Positions 24,883-33,538 of a stretch of 62,292 nt of DNA are shown piece after piece. Made by a program: the position numbers and the translations under genes. The notes beneath the pieces are model-generated. The model had not been told where the DNA came from, made no database searches, and saw only the letters and a program-made list of their open reading frames with translations. The stretch is from Clostridia bacterium (GTDB taxonomy: Bacteria > Bacillota > Clostridia > Oscillospirales > CAG-382): positions 1 through 62,292 of the forward strand of contig JAFQKR010000074.1 of assembly GCA_017396825.1 (NCBI GenBank), given 5' to 3'. Position 1 is the first letter of the stretch, and every line of letters starts with the position of its first letter.

Positions 24883-27042
24883 GTGGAGGCTGTTTTTATA
24901 AAGCTGTTCAACATGAGCATTACCGCCACTTGGATAGCCCTTGCGGTAATACTTATCAGGCTACTGTTCAAAAAAGCACCTAAGCATTTCAGGGTTTTTA
25001 TGTGGGGCTTGGTGGGGCTTCGTCTGTTGATTCCCTTTTCCATAGAAAGCGTCTTGAGCCTTATTCCCAGCGCAGAAACCGTACCGCCGGATATAATATA
25101 CAGCGATAAGCCCTATATACAAAGCGGTATACCCATAATAAATTCTACCTTTAATCCCATTATATCGGAAAGCCTTGCACCTGCCACGGGTGACAGTGTT
25201 AACCCTATGCAAGTGGTAGGTGCCGTTGCCGCAAATATTTGGATTTTTGGAATGACACTTATGGCGTTATATGCTGTCATCAGCTATATGCGTATTAGGC
25301 TAAAGGTAAAAGAAGCGGCGCGGGTTGACGGTATAATATGGGAATGTGACAATATCGACACGCCATTTATACTTGGGATAGTCAGACCAAGGATATATCT
25401 GCCCTCATCTCTTACTGCAGAGGACAGAGAATACGTTATAGCCCACGAAAGGGCGCACCTGAAAAGGCGTGACCATTTTTGGAAGCCCCTTGGTTTTTTG
25501 CTCCTTACCGTGTATTGGTTTAACCCCGTATTGTGGGCAGCATACGTTCTGCTTTGTAAGGACATAGAGCTTGCAACAGACGAAAAGGTTATAAAAGCCT
25601 TGGGCGAGGAGATAAAAAAGCCCTATTCAGAGGCACTTATCAACTGCAGTGTACCAAGAAAGGCCATATCTGCCTGCCCGGTTGCTTTTGGCGAAAGCAG
25701 TATTAAAGAAAGAGTGAAGGCAGTTTTAAACTACAAAAAAGCAAGCTTTTGGATAATAATAATTGCCGTTATAAGCTGTGTAGGGCTGGGTGTTCTCTTC
25801 CTCACAAACCCTGTAACAGACGACGGTAAAAATGACAATTCTGTTACCAACGTTGGCGGTGTTGACCCACCCGAAAACGTTACGGTAATACCAAGCGAGA
25901 TAAAAATTGAAAAACTAAAGGAAAGGTATCCGGAATATTTTGACTTAAACCCAACTACCAAGGTTGCTGTATTCGCATGGAAAACAGCCCCCGACAAATA
26001 CTCCTTCGGTGTTGCCAGAAGGGGATATGCATTCCGCTCCGGATTACCCTCTTATAACTATTTTTGCTTTGGTGACAAGGCGTTTGAATACCTGAACGAT
26101 GAGGAAATGAAGGCGGCTATAAACAAAATATCAGCGATACTTCCGCCACTTACATTAGAGGAGACCCACGCCATACTTGCCTACTGCATGGTTCCAACGG
26201 AATACGTTACCCTTATCCCCATACAAGACCCAACGGGCGGCTATGGATACGAAGTAACCAATGATTACCGTGAAAAGACAGATATGTATTTTTGGGACGG
26301 CTTGAGAGTACACATAAGCGCCCCTAATATTGAATTTGAACTACCTTGTGCCACGGTAAAAATAGCCTCAGTAATGCCCAAAGGAAACAGCGGAGCTGTG
26401 CTTGGCTTGGTTTGGAACATACAAAAGGGATTTACCGAGGCAACAAAGACGGAATATCCCAAATACCACGTAAAGATCACCGTTGGAAACAAGAGTAAAT
26501 TTACCTTTTTGCCGTTGCCTAACGAATGGCACGGAGACGAGGAAAGCAGTTTTTTAAGCACCTATGAGATAGACCTGCCCACCAAGGGAGGCGACGATAT
26601 TACATTTGACTTATATCTTAACGACGACAAGACCTTTGTTTCAAACGTTTTTAAAATCATCCCAGAGGATAACTCCCCGGAAATACCTGAAGCAGATTTT
26701 GGTTATCCTTCCTCCTACACCGATTTCGACATAGACGGCGACGGCAAAACGGAAAGGATACGCTTAGGCGCAGGATACACCTCCGGATTGTATACCTTTA
26801 CAATGCGTATAAGTGACACGGCAGGCGATATTCTCAAAGATTATTACAACACATTTATGGCAACGGGATATGCTCCAAAAAGGCTTTACACGGCTAACGG
26901 CAAGTGCTTTTTGGAATGCGCCCCGCTACCTACCGGTGATGGTTCTTCACGATATTACACAGTAGAAGTAAAGGACGGCAATATTGTTTTACGCTACGGC
27001 GAAGAGACCTTTGGCTACTGGGGCAAGCAAGGAGCAGACTAA
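24883..27042 (+). CDS. BlaR1-like M56 sensor-protease with a non-penicillin-binding sensor region
   Basis: A 719-residue membrane protein. The N-terminal 305 residues form the BlaR1/MecR1 metalloprotease: four helices and the zinc site IAHERAHLKRRDH (HExxH-type HERAH near 188), then LATDEKVIKAL with the third ligand. After a last helix (about 285-305) come about 410 extracellular residues. They lack the SxxK and KTG motifs of the beta-lactam sensor. They contain an Asp-rich stretch DFDIDGDGKTERIRLG near 615 like a VCBS/FG-GAP calcium loop. The ligand is unknown. When triggered it would cleave the BlaI-like repressor. GTG start with GAGGAGG 8 bases upstream. Confidence 0.88.
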   Translation: MEAVFIKLFNMSITATWIALAVILIRLLFKKAPKHFRVFMWGLVGLRLLIPFSIESVLSLIPSAETVPPDIIYSDKPYIQSGIPIINSTFNPIISESLAPATGDSVNPMQVVGAVAANIWIFGMTLMALYAVISYMRIRLKVKEAARVDGIIWECDNIDTPFILGIVRPRIYLPSSLTAEDREYVIAHERAHLKRRDHFWKPLGFLLLTVYWFNPVLWAAYVLLCKDIELATDEKVIKALGEEIKKPYSEALINCSVPRKAISACPVAFGESSIKERVKAVLNYKKASFWIIIIAVISCVGLGVLFLTNPVTDDGKNDNSVTNVGGVDPPENVTVIPSEIKIEKLKERYPEYFDLNPTTKVAVFAWKTAPDKYSFGVARRGYAFRSGLPSYNYFCFGDKAFEYLNDEEMKAAINKISAILPPLTLEETHAILAYCMVPTEYVTLIPIQDPTGGYGYEVTNDYREKTDMYFWDGLRVHISAPNIEFELPCATVKIASVMPKGNSGAVLGLVWNIQKGFTEATKTEYPKYHVKITVGNKSKFTFLPLPNEWHGDEESSFLSTYEIDLPTKGGDDITFDLYLNDDKTFVSNVFKIIPEDNSPEIPEADFGYPSSYTDFDIDGDGKTERIRLGAGYTSGLYTFTMRISDTAGDILKDYYNTFMATGYAPKRLYTANGKCFLECAPLPTGDGSSRYYTVEVKDGNIVLRYGEETFGYWGKQGAD

Positions 27043-27057
27043 AGGATGGAAAGAAGC

Positions 27058-28101
27058 ATGAACAAAATACTTGTAATACTTACGGGCGGAACTATTTGCT
27101 CTGCACCTAACGAAAACAACAAAAATCAATCCAATGCTGATAAGGCAAAGAATTATATTATATCGGATTTTGAGGAGAGCGACAGCCCTTTCGCAAAGGC
27201 TGTTACCTTTGACACGGTTAAGCTTAATCCGGATATACTTAGCGAAAACATGACAATAAAGGCTTGGAACGGGCTTCTTGACCTTCTTAGGAAGGTTAAA
27301 TGGGCCCACTATAAGGGCGTGATAATACTGCATGGCACGGACACACTTGCCTTTACCGCTTCACTGCTTTCGCTTGTTCTTTGCGGCGTGACTGTGCCTG
27401 TATGTATGGTTTCTGCCCAATTACCGTTAAGAACTCCTGACGGTAAAAAAGAAAATCGTACAAACGGATATGCCAATTTCCGCGCAGCGGCGGAGCTTAT
27501 TATGAACGGTTTAGCACCTAACGTTTACGCTGTTTACCGCAACATGGACGGCAAAATGCTTCTTCACTACGGGGCGCACCTTAAGCAATGCCCCAATTAC
27601 AGCAGTGACTTTCATAGCGTAACTGAAATGGAGATAGCCGATAGCCGCGCCGAGGGTAAGCCCTTCGGCACCGATAGCCATTTTCTTGATAAGCTGTCTC
27701 CCCTCAAGGACGAGATTATGCTTATTACGCCATACGTAGGTATCAACTACAGCCGTTTTAATATTGACGGGCTTTCGGCCATCGTTCACGGCACGTATCA
27801 TTCCGACACGGTATGCGTAGAGCGCAAGAAGGACAGCGAGGCTTACAGCGAGTATTCGATTCTTTCACTGCTTGACTGTTGCAAGGAAAGGGATATACCG
27901 CTGTTTTTAGCCCCCTGCGACGAGGCAGCCTTCGCCTACGACAGCACGGGAGACGCCCTCCGCAACGGCGCCGTGGGTATTGCCCACACCACATTAGAAA
28001 CGGCTTATGCCAAGACCTTGATCGGTGTTTCACTGGGATATAAGGACGATGAGCTGATACGGTTCTTGAAAACAGATATTAACGGTGAGGTTGTATACTA
28101 A
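27058..28101 (+). CDS. L-asparaginase, type I-like
   Basis: A 347-residue asparaginase that hydrolyses asparagine to aspartate and ammonia. Both catalytic threonine motifs are present: LTGGTICS near residue 7 and ILHGTDTLAFTA near 92; a conserved Lys is expected near SAQLPLRTPDGK. No signal peptide is present, so it is cytoplasmic. An ATG four codons upstream abuts AAAGG and is less likely than 27058. It begins 15 bases after the BlaR1-like stop codon, so it is probably in the same operon and under BlaI-type control. This is the only apparent effector of that regulator here. Confidence 0.92.
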   Translation: MNKILVILTGGTICSAPNENNKNQSNADKAKNYIISDFEESDSPFAKAVTFDTVKLNPDILSENMTIKAWNGLLDLLRKVKWAHYKGVIILHGTDTLAFTASLLSLVLCGVTVPVCMVSAQLPLRTPDGKKENRTNGYANFRAAAELIMNGLAPNVYAVYRNMDGKMLLHYGAHLKQCPNYSSDFHSVTEMEIADSRAEGKPFGTDSHFLDKLSPLKDEIMLITPYVGINYSRFNIDGLSAIVHGTYHSDTVCVERKKDSEAYSEYSILSLLDCCKERDIPLFLAPCDEAAFAYDSTGDALRNGAVGIAHTTLETAYAKTLIGVSLGYKDDELIRFLKTDINGEVVY

Positions 28102-28106
28102 AGAAA

Positions 28107-28148
28107 AAATCCCCTGCAGGCTAAAACGCCTGCAGGGGATAAGTTTTA
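28107..28148. terminator. Bidirectional terminator
   Basis: ATCCCCTGCAGGC...GCCTGCAGGGGAT perfect 13-bp stem. The minus side has TTTTTTC, ending gatB; the plus side has AAGTTTTAT, ending the asparaginase transcript. Confidence 0.9.
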
Positions 28149-28155
28149 TATACCT

Positions 28156-29598
28156 TTAAAGACCGTTTATATGATCAATGAGAATTTTTCTGAGGACCTG
28201 AGGGTCACAGTTGCCCTTAAGCTGCTTCATGCACTTGCCGAAAAGTGCCATAAGAGCCTTTTCCTTACCGCCCTTAAAGTCTGCAACGGACTTGGGGTCA
28301 GCGGCAACGGTTTCCTTAACCACAGTTGCTATAAGCCCAGTGTCGTTGGAAACAATAAATCCGTTTGCCTTAGCGTACTCCTCGGGAACGATAGACGGGT
28401 CGTCAAAGATAGCAGCAAGTATCTTCTTAGCATTGGCTCTGCCCACCTTACCACCGCTTACAAGCACTATAAGCTCACCCAGTGTTATACCGTTAAGGTC
28501 AAGCATATCATAGGTCATCTTCTTAACGTTAAGAAGACTCATAACCTCGGATATCATCCAGTTTGCCGCATCCTTTGCGTTGCCGCATACGGAATATGCA
28601 TCCTCAAAGCATTCACAAACAGCGATACTCTTGGTAAGCTGATCTGCGTCGTAATCGCTAAGACCGTACTCACCGGTATATCTTGCCTTTTTAACCTCGG
28701 GGAGTTCGGGAAGAGTTGCCTTTATAGAGTCGAACCATTCATCGTCGATAACAATGGGCATTACGTTAGGATCGGGGAAATAGCGGTAGTCACCTGCGGT
28801 CTCCTTGGTGCGCATAGCGTAGCTCTTACCCTTTATGTCGTCCCAACGTCTGGTTTCCTGTACCAGAACCTCGGTACCGTTTTCGATAGCGTCTATATGT
28901 CTTGAAACTTCATACTCGATAGCGCGCTTTATAGCCTCTATAGAGTTCATGTTCTTCATCTCGGTACGCACGCCAAGAACGTTGCTGCCCTCGGGACGTA
29001 CGGAAAGGTTAACGTCACAGCGCATGGTACCGTGTGCCATTTCACATTCTGCAACCTTGGCGTAACGAAGGAGAGTCTTAAGGCGCTCAAGATAAGCCTC
29101 TACCTCCTCTGCACCGGACAGGTCGGGCTGGCTTACTATTTCGATAAGGGGCACGCTGGTACGGTTAAAGTCTACGTGTGTGGTATCCTCACGGATATCG
29201 TGAACAAGCTTACCCGCGTCCTCCTCCATGTGTATCTGCTTTATGCGAACGCTCTTTTTGCCACCGGAGGTTTCTATCTCCACCGTACCGTTTACAGCAA
29301 CGGGAGCAAACCACTGAGTGGTCTGATACGCCGCAGGAAGGTCGGGATAGTAATAACTCTTTTTATCAAAGGTGGTGGTGCGGTTGATGTGACAGTTAAG
29401 CATCATGCCTGCCTTCATACCGTAATCAACAACTCGCTTGTTTACAACGGGAAGCATGCCGGGCATACCGCAGCAAGCGGGACATACGTGGCTGTTAGGC
29501 TCTGCGCCGAAGGAGTGCGCTGAGCAGGAGCAGAATATCTTGGACTTTGTTGCAAGTTCCACGTGAACCTCAAGCCCTATGACTGTTTCGTACTTCAT
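28156..29598 (-). CDS. gatB: Asp/Glu-tRNA amidotransferase subunit B
   Basis: A 480-residue GatB, the kinase and tRNA-binding subunit that phosphorylates the Asp or Glu on mischarged tRNA before amidation. The family start YETVIGLEVHVEL is followed by the zinc Cys pairs (FCSCSA and CPACCGMPG), YYPDLPAAYQTTQ, IHMEEDAGK, the VDFNRTSVPLIEI core, and the C-terminal helical YqeY-type tRNA domain. Length is normal and nothing looks damaged. The ATG at 29598 has AAGGAGG 9 bases upstream within the end of gatA; one base separates the genes. It is the last gene of the aspS-gatCAB operon. Confidence 0.97.
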   Translation of the reverse strand: MKYETVIGLEVHVELATKSKIFCSCSAHSFGAEPNSHVCPACCGMPGMLPVVNKRVVDYGMKAGMMLNCHINRTTTFDKKSYYYPDLPAAYQTTQWFAPVAVNGTVEIETSGGKKSVRIKQIHMEEDAGKLVHDIREDTTHVDFNRTSVPLIEIVSQPDLSGAEEVEAYLERLKTLLRYAKVAECEMAHGTMRCDVNLSVRPEGSNVLGVRTEMKNMNSIEAIKRAIEYEVSRHIDAIENGTEVLVQETRRWDDIKGKSYAMRTKETAGDYRYFPDPNVMPIVIDDEWFDSIKATLPELPEVKKARYTGEYGLSDYDADQLTKSIAVCECFEDAYSVCGNAKDAANWMISEVMSLLNVKKMTYDMLDLNGITLGELIVLVSGGKVGRANAKKILAAIFDDPSIVPEEYAKANGFIVSNDTGLIATVVKETVAADPKSVADFKGGKEKALMALFGKCMKQLKGNCDPQVLRKILIDHINGL

Positions 29599-29599
29599 A

Positions 29600-30745
29600 C
29601 TACTTTGCCTCCTTTTCGTATTCCTTGGCAAACGCAAGCAGGCTTCCCTCAGAGAATGCCTTGCCCACAAGCTGAACACCGTCTATTACCACAGCGGGAA
29701 GACCCGTGATAGAAGCAGGTGCGGTATAATAGTTTTCTTCAAACACTGCCGTGTCTTCTATATCCTCGGAATAATCAAAGGAAGAACAAGCGGGCATCAT
29801 AACCGCATCGTACTGCTCGAACAATGCGTTAAAGGCTTCCGATACAACACGGCGAACACGAAGGGACTTATCATACACCTTCATATAGTTTTCGGTAGAA
29901 AGGGTATCGGAGCCGAAAAGAATGGCACACTTAAGCAGCTCGCCGAATGCCTCGGTACGGCTGTTTGTATAAAGCTCATCTATACCGCTGAAGTTTTCTG
30001 CACGATAGCCGTACTTAACGCCGTCGTAACGAGAAACGTTGTTACAAAGCTCGGCGCACATAAGCACATTCCAGGCAGCAGAGGAAGCGGCGATAACATC
30101 GCTGTTTATCTCACAAACCTCTATCCCCTTAGCGGCAAGATTCTCCCTGAAAATTTCTATCTTTCTGGCAACGGCAAGATCTGTATCCTTAAGCATGTTG
30201 CCGAGAACGGCTATGCGGCGCATGGGGCTTACTTCCTTTGCTTTAGCGCAGTCTTCATCGGAAAGGCTGGTGCCGTCCTTATCGTCGTGGCCTGCTATTA
30301 TGCTAAGAACCGCCTCGCAGTTATCCGCGCTTTTAGCCATAACGCTTACGGTCTCTCCCGAGCAAGCAACGGGAACTGTACCAAAGCGTGATACGGTACC
30401 ATAGGTGGGCTTTATGCTTACAAGGCTGTTCTGTGCGGCGGCACGGCGTACCGAACCGTTAACATCCATACAAACTGCCGCTTCTGCGTCCCCCTCAAGC
30501 ATCTCTGCCACGGGGCTTGCAAGCTTACCTTTCTTAACAAAAGCGCCCTTATAATTGGTTTCACAAATAAGGTCTATGGCAAACTCGCCAACCTCTGCCT
30601 TGCCGCTGATGGTATAGCCGGCACCGTTAAGACGGCTTATTGCCTCTGCCTCGAAAAGGCTCATGTAGCCCTCAAGCATCTTAGAGCCTGCGGTAGTGGG
30701 CAGGTCCTTGGTAAGGAGCATATCGTCAACAATTATTTTTTTCAT
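29600..30745 (-). CDS. gatA: Shortened, apparently degenerate amidotransferase subunit A
   Basis: A 381-residue GatA homologue; the family is usually about 480-490. Recognisable blocks are LPTTAGSKMLEGY, VSIKPTYGTVSRFG and SRYDGVKYGYR. The roughly 70 N-terminal residues are absent, and gatC ends 13 bases upstream, so no room is left for them. Against S. aureus GatA read by eye, the catalytic Lys in IKDN falls on Asp7 (VDDM), the PGGSSGGS loop with the cis-Ser is replaced by residues near GKLASP (73-78), and only the nucleophile Ser98 (NGSVRR for GGSIRQ) remains. AAGGAGG precedes the ATG. It is likely inactive as a glutaminase, yet is intact as an open frame and kept in its operon. Confidence 0.88.
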   Translation of the reverse strand: MKKIIVDDMLLTKDLPTTAGSKMLEGYMSLFEAEAISRLNGAGYTISGKAEVGEFAIDLICETNYKGAFVKKGKLASPVAEMLEGDAEAAVCMDVNGSVRRAAAQNSLVSIKPTYGTVSRFGTVPVACSGETVSVMAKSADNCEAVLSIIAGHDDKDGTSLSDEDCAKAKEVSPMRRIAVLGNMLKDTDLAVARKIEIFRENLAAKGIEVCEINSDVIAASSAAWNVLMCAELCNNVSRYDGVKYGYRAENFSGIDELYTNSRTEAFGELLKCAILFGSDTLSTENYMKVYDKSLRVRRVVSEAFNALFEQYDAVMMPACSSFDYSEDIEDTAVFEENYYTAPASITGLPAVVIDGVQLVGKAFSEGSLLAFAKEYEKEAK

Positions 30746-30758
30746 AACCGTGTCCTCC

Positions 30759-31040
30759 TTATTCCATTACCTTAGGCACGCACCAGTAGCCCTCGTCGGT
30801 TTCAGGCGCGCCCTGCTGAAGTTCTTCAGCCGTGTAAGGTTGAGAAACTATGTCCTCACGCACGACTGTAAGCACAGGCATCACGTGGACCATTCTTTCC
30901 ACGTTTTCTGTATCAATGGCGTCAAGCGCCTTCAAAGCCGCCTCTCTGTTGTTGCAGAAGGAGATAACCTTTTCCTTCTGCTCCTCAGTAAGACGAAGCT
31001 GATTAAGCATTTCCAAAAGTCTTAGTGTTTCTCTTTCCAT
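30759..31040 (-). CDS. gatC: Asp/Glu-tRNA amidotransferase subunit C
   Basis: A 93-residue GatC, the small belt subunit that stabilises the GatA-GatB interface. It shows the family plan: N-terminal helices with LRLTEEQKEK, the central IDTENVERMVHVMPV stretch, the REDIV turn and the ending APETDEGYWCVPKVME. Length is typical. AAAGGAG stands 7 bases before the ATG. It lies between aspS (38 bases upstream) and gatA. The region that wraps around GatA is still present, which argues that a complex can form despite the altered GatA. Confidence 0.93.
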   Translation of the reverse strand: MERETLRLLEMLNQLRLTEEQKEKVISFCNNREAALKALDAIDTENVERMVHVMPVLTVVREDIVSQPYTAEELQQGAPETDEGYWCVPKVME

Positions 31041-31078
31041 AATCTAACTCCTTTGCCGTATTCGGCAAGAATATGTGA

Positions 31079-32854
31079 CTAGTCTCTAACCTTTATATGA
31101 ACCTCACGAAGCTGCTGTTCGGTAACACCGCCGGGTGCGCCCATCATTAGATCCTGTGCGTTGCCGTTTAGAGGGAAGGCTATTACGTCACGTATAGTTT
31201 CTTCCTCTGCTATAAGCATTATCATTCTGTCAACGCCGGGAGCCATGCCTGCGTGAGGAGGTGCGCCGTAAGCGAACGCAGTATAAAGTGCGCCGAACTT
31301 CGCCTTAAGGTCTTCCTCGCCGTAGCCTGCTATCTCAAAGGCTTTTCTCATTATTTCGGGGTTGTGGTTACGAACAGCGCCGGAGGAAAGCTCCACGCCG
31401 TTACATACTATATCGTACTGATAAGCAAATATTTCAAGAGGATCCTTGTTAAGCAAAGCATCCATACCGCCCTGAGGCATAGAGAAGGGGTTATGGGTAA
31501 AGTCTATCTTGCCGGTTTCCTCGTTAAGCTCGTACATGGGGAAATCAACGATAAAGCAGAACTCAAAGGAGTCGTTCTTTATAAGACCAAGCTCGTTTGC
31601 TATCCAAGTACGCATCTCACCTGCGAGACGATTGATAACCGCGGGAGTATCGCTGATGAAGAACAAGGACTCGCCTTCCTTAATGCCGACAAGCTCGGTA
31701 AGCTCTGCCTTCTGCTCCTCGGTAAGGAACTTGGCGATGGGACCCTTGTATTCCCCACCCTCAAGGGTGATGTAACCTATACCGAACTTCATACCGATGC
31801 TTCTGGAATAGGTATCTATTGCCTTTTCAAATGCCTTTTTACCGTCCCCGTCGCCATCCTTCTTAACAAGATAGTTTGCAACTATACCGCGAACGAGCTT
31901 GTTCTTAAAGGGAACGGTTCTGCCGTTTATATTAAGGAACTCATGCTTTGCAAAGAAATCAGTAAGGTCTTGGACAAGGAGAGGGTTGCGAAGGTCGGGC
32001 TTATCCGTACCGTACTTAAGCATAGCATCAGCGAAGGTTATACGGCGGAAGGGTGCAGGAGAAACCGCCTTATCGGTAAACCTTTTAAAGGTATTGGATA
32101 TAACGGTCTCTGCTACCTCAAACACGTCCTCCTGAGTAGCAAACGCCATCTCAAAGTCAAGCTGATAGAACTCACCGGGGGAACGGTCCTGTCTTGCATC
32201 CTCGTCACGGAAGCAGGGGGCTATCTGGAAATAACGGTCAAAGCCGGAGGCCATAAGAAGCTGCTTGAACTGCTGAGGTGCCTGAGGAAGAGCATAGAAT
32301 TTGCCCTTGTGCTTGCGACTGGGTACAAGATAGTCACGAGCGCCCTCGGGAGAGGAGGCGGTGAGGATGGGAGTTTGTATCTCCATAAAGCCAAGCTCCT
32401 CCATCTGAGAACGAAGGAAGGAAAGTATCTTGGAGCGAAGAACTATGTTATCATGTATCTTGCTGTTTCTGAGGTCGAGGTAACGGTACTTAAGTCTTAC
32501 GTCTTCCCTGGTAAGAGTAGAAGCATCGATCTCAAAGGGAAGACCGAGAAGACAAGGCCCGAGAACCTCTATCTTATCTGCGCGCACCTCGATAAGACCG
32601 GTATTTATCTTGGGGTTAACGGTTTCCTCATCTCTCTTGGTAACCACACCCTCAACAAGCACAACAGTCTCCTTGGACATACCTGCTATCATGCTGTCAT
32701 CAGAAAAAACTATCTGGGTAACACCGTAATGGTCGCGAAGGTCAACGAAAAGCACGCCGCCATGGTCGCGAACGGTGCTTATCCAGCCGGTAAGTGTGAC
32801 TCTTTGGCCGATGTTATCGGTACCCAGTTCATTACAATTGTGTGTTCTAAGCAT
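31079..32854 (-). CDS. aspS: Aspartyl-tRNA synthetase, bacterial type
   Basis: A 591-residue class IIb synthetase. The OB-fold anticodon domain (about 1-105, GWISTVRDHGGVLFVDLRD) precedes the catalytic core with motif 2 (FRDEDARQDRSPGEFYQLD) and motif 3 (APGVDRM near 560). The GAD insertion domain of bacterial AspRS lies between about 285 and 420. Length is typical. ATG at 32854 has GGAGG 9 bases upstream; the frame extends further back into the leader. Placement before gatCAB, with a T-box leader that seems to read an Asn codon, suggests a non-discriminating enzyme charging both tRNA-Asp and tRNA-Asn. That needs testing. Confidence 0.96.
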   Translation of the reverse strand: MLRTHNCNELGTDNIGQRVTLTGWISTVRDHGGVLFVDLRDHYGVTQIVFSDDSMIAGMSKETVVLVEGVVTKRDEETVNPKINTGLIEVRADKIEVLGPCLLGLPFEIDASTLTREDVRLKYRYLDLRNSKIHDNIVLRSKILSFLRSQMEELGFMEIQTPILTASSPEGARDYLVPSRKHKGKFYALPQAPQQFKQLLMASGFDRYFQIAPCFRDEDARQDRSPGEFYQLDFEMAFATQEDVFEVAETVISNTFKRFTDKAVSPAPFRRITFADAMLKYGTDKPDLRNPLLVQDLTDFFAKHEFLNINGRTVPFKNKLVRGIVANYLVKKDGDGDGKKAFEKAIDTYSRSIGMKFGIGYITLEGGEYKGPIAKFLTEEQKAELTELVGIKEGESLFFISDTPAVINRLAGEMRTWIANELGLIKNDSFEFCFIVDFPMYELNEETGKIDFTHNPFSMPQGGMDALLNKDPLEIFAYQYDIVCNGVELSSGAVRNHNPEIMRKAFEIAGYGEEDLKAKFGALYTAFAYGAPPHAGMAPGVDRMIMLIAEEETIRDVIAFPLNGNAQDLMMGAPGGVTEQQLREVHIKVRD

Positions 32855-32913
32855 TTGAAATGTCCTCCAAAACTTATATATAATTATTATTTTCCGAAAA
32901 AGCGGATGAAAAA

Positions 32914-33178
32914 ACAAAAAAGCCCCTCATCCCACACATGGGACGAAAGACCTTACTTCCGCGATACCACCCAAATTGACGCTCCCTTCAAAGCGCCCTC
33001 TCAAAAGGTTTTTACGCAACCAACGGGCGGTTCTAATAACCAAGCATTAGCACTTGGCGTTCTTCCGCCGGCTCCAAAGTGTTATTCCCTGACAGCGCCC
33101 GTTACCGTATCCCAGCTGCACGGCTCTCTAAAAACGGGTTGCACTGCGGTACTGCCTTTTTCACAGCCTTTTAAATTT
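32914..33178 (-). promoter_or_regulatory. T-box leader of aspS-gatCAB, apparent Asn (AAC) specifier
   Basis: The minus strand holds the T-box core GGGTGGTATCGCGG at 32972-32959, followed by a terminator stem (CGTCCC/GGGATG) and TTTTTT at about 32952-32914. Upstream, Stem I elements are visible (AGAGAG...; the purine-rich GGGAAT stretch followed by TTTGGAGCC). Reading the usual specifier position just before AC..TTTGGAG gives AAC at 33083-33081, an Asn codon. Uncharged tRNA-Asn would favour the antiterminator. The specifier is a hand reading, not a fold. Confidence 0.85.
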
Positions 33179-33184
33179 GGGTTA

Positions 33185-33213
33185 ATTATACCACTTAAAC
33201 ACTGCCGTGTCAA
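33185..33213 (-). promoter_or_regulatory. Consensus promoter of the T-box/aspS operon
   Basis: Minus strand TTGACA (33213-33208), 17-base spacer, TATAAT (33190-33185): a perfect sigma-A consensus. Confidence 0.92.
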
Positions 33214-33263
33214 TAGTTTTGACGGTATTTTAATACAAAAAATGTTGCCAATACTCCTTTTAC

Positions 33264-33292
33264 TTGACTTATGAAACGCATAGTGCTATACT
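33264..33292 (+). promoter_or_regulatory. Promoter of the FTR-like/thioredoxin operon
   Basis: TTGACT, 17-base spacer, TATACT, 36 bases before the ATG at 33328; divergent from the aspS promoter. Confidence 0.8.
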
Positions 33293-33327
33293 AAATACGT
33301 ATAATAATATGAAATGGAGGGTCGGTA

Positions 33328-33528
33328 ATGGCGATAAGGCTTAACGAGGATGCGGCTGTGGTGGAACGTATAAGGGAAGGACTTAGGGTAAAGAACGGCT
33401 ACTGCCCCTGCCGTATACCCAAAACACCCGAAAACAAGTGCATTTGCAAAGAATTCAGAGAGCAGATGGCTGACCCCGATTTTGAGGGATACTGTCACTG
33501 CATGCTCTACTATAAAACTAAAGACTAG
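33328..33528 (+). CDS. Minimal ferredoxin:thioredoxin reductase catalytic-type protein
   Basis: A 66-residue protein with three CxC-type pairs: CPC (26-28), CIC (38-40, in CICKEF) and CHC (56-58, in GYCHCMLYYK). The CPC, CxC and CHC motifs are those of the ferredoxin:thioredoxin reductase catalytic subunit, which uses a 4Fe-4S cluster beside a disulfide to reduce thioredoxin. It is much shorter than plant FTRc (about 110), with changed spacing (9 and 15 residues between pairs instead of 16 and 8), and no variable subunit is nearby. A thioredoxin gene begins 10 bases later, which supports the role. ATG with GGAGG upstream. Confidence 0.82.
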   Translation: MAIRLNEDAAVVERIREGLRVKNGYCPCRIPKTPENKCICKEFREQMADPDFEGYCHCMLYYKTKD

Positions 33529-33538
33529 GAGACTTATT

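Noticed and set aside
24883..27042. Beta-lactam sensor BlaR1 or MecR1 in the strict sense
   Set aside because: The protease domain fits, but the sensor region shows no SxxK, SxN or KTG motifs and no beta-lactamase gene is near.
31253..33274. 673-residue plus-strand frame opposite aspS and the T-box
   Set aside because: aspS on the minus strand has complete synthetase motifs; the plus frame reads through the T-box leader and resembles no family.
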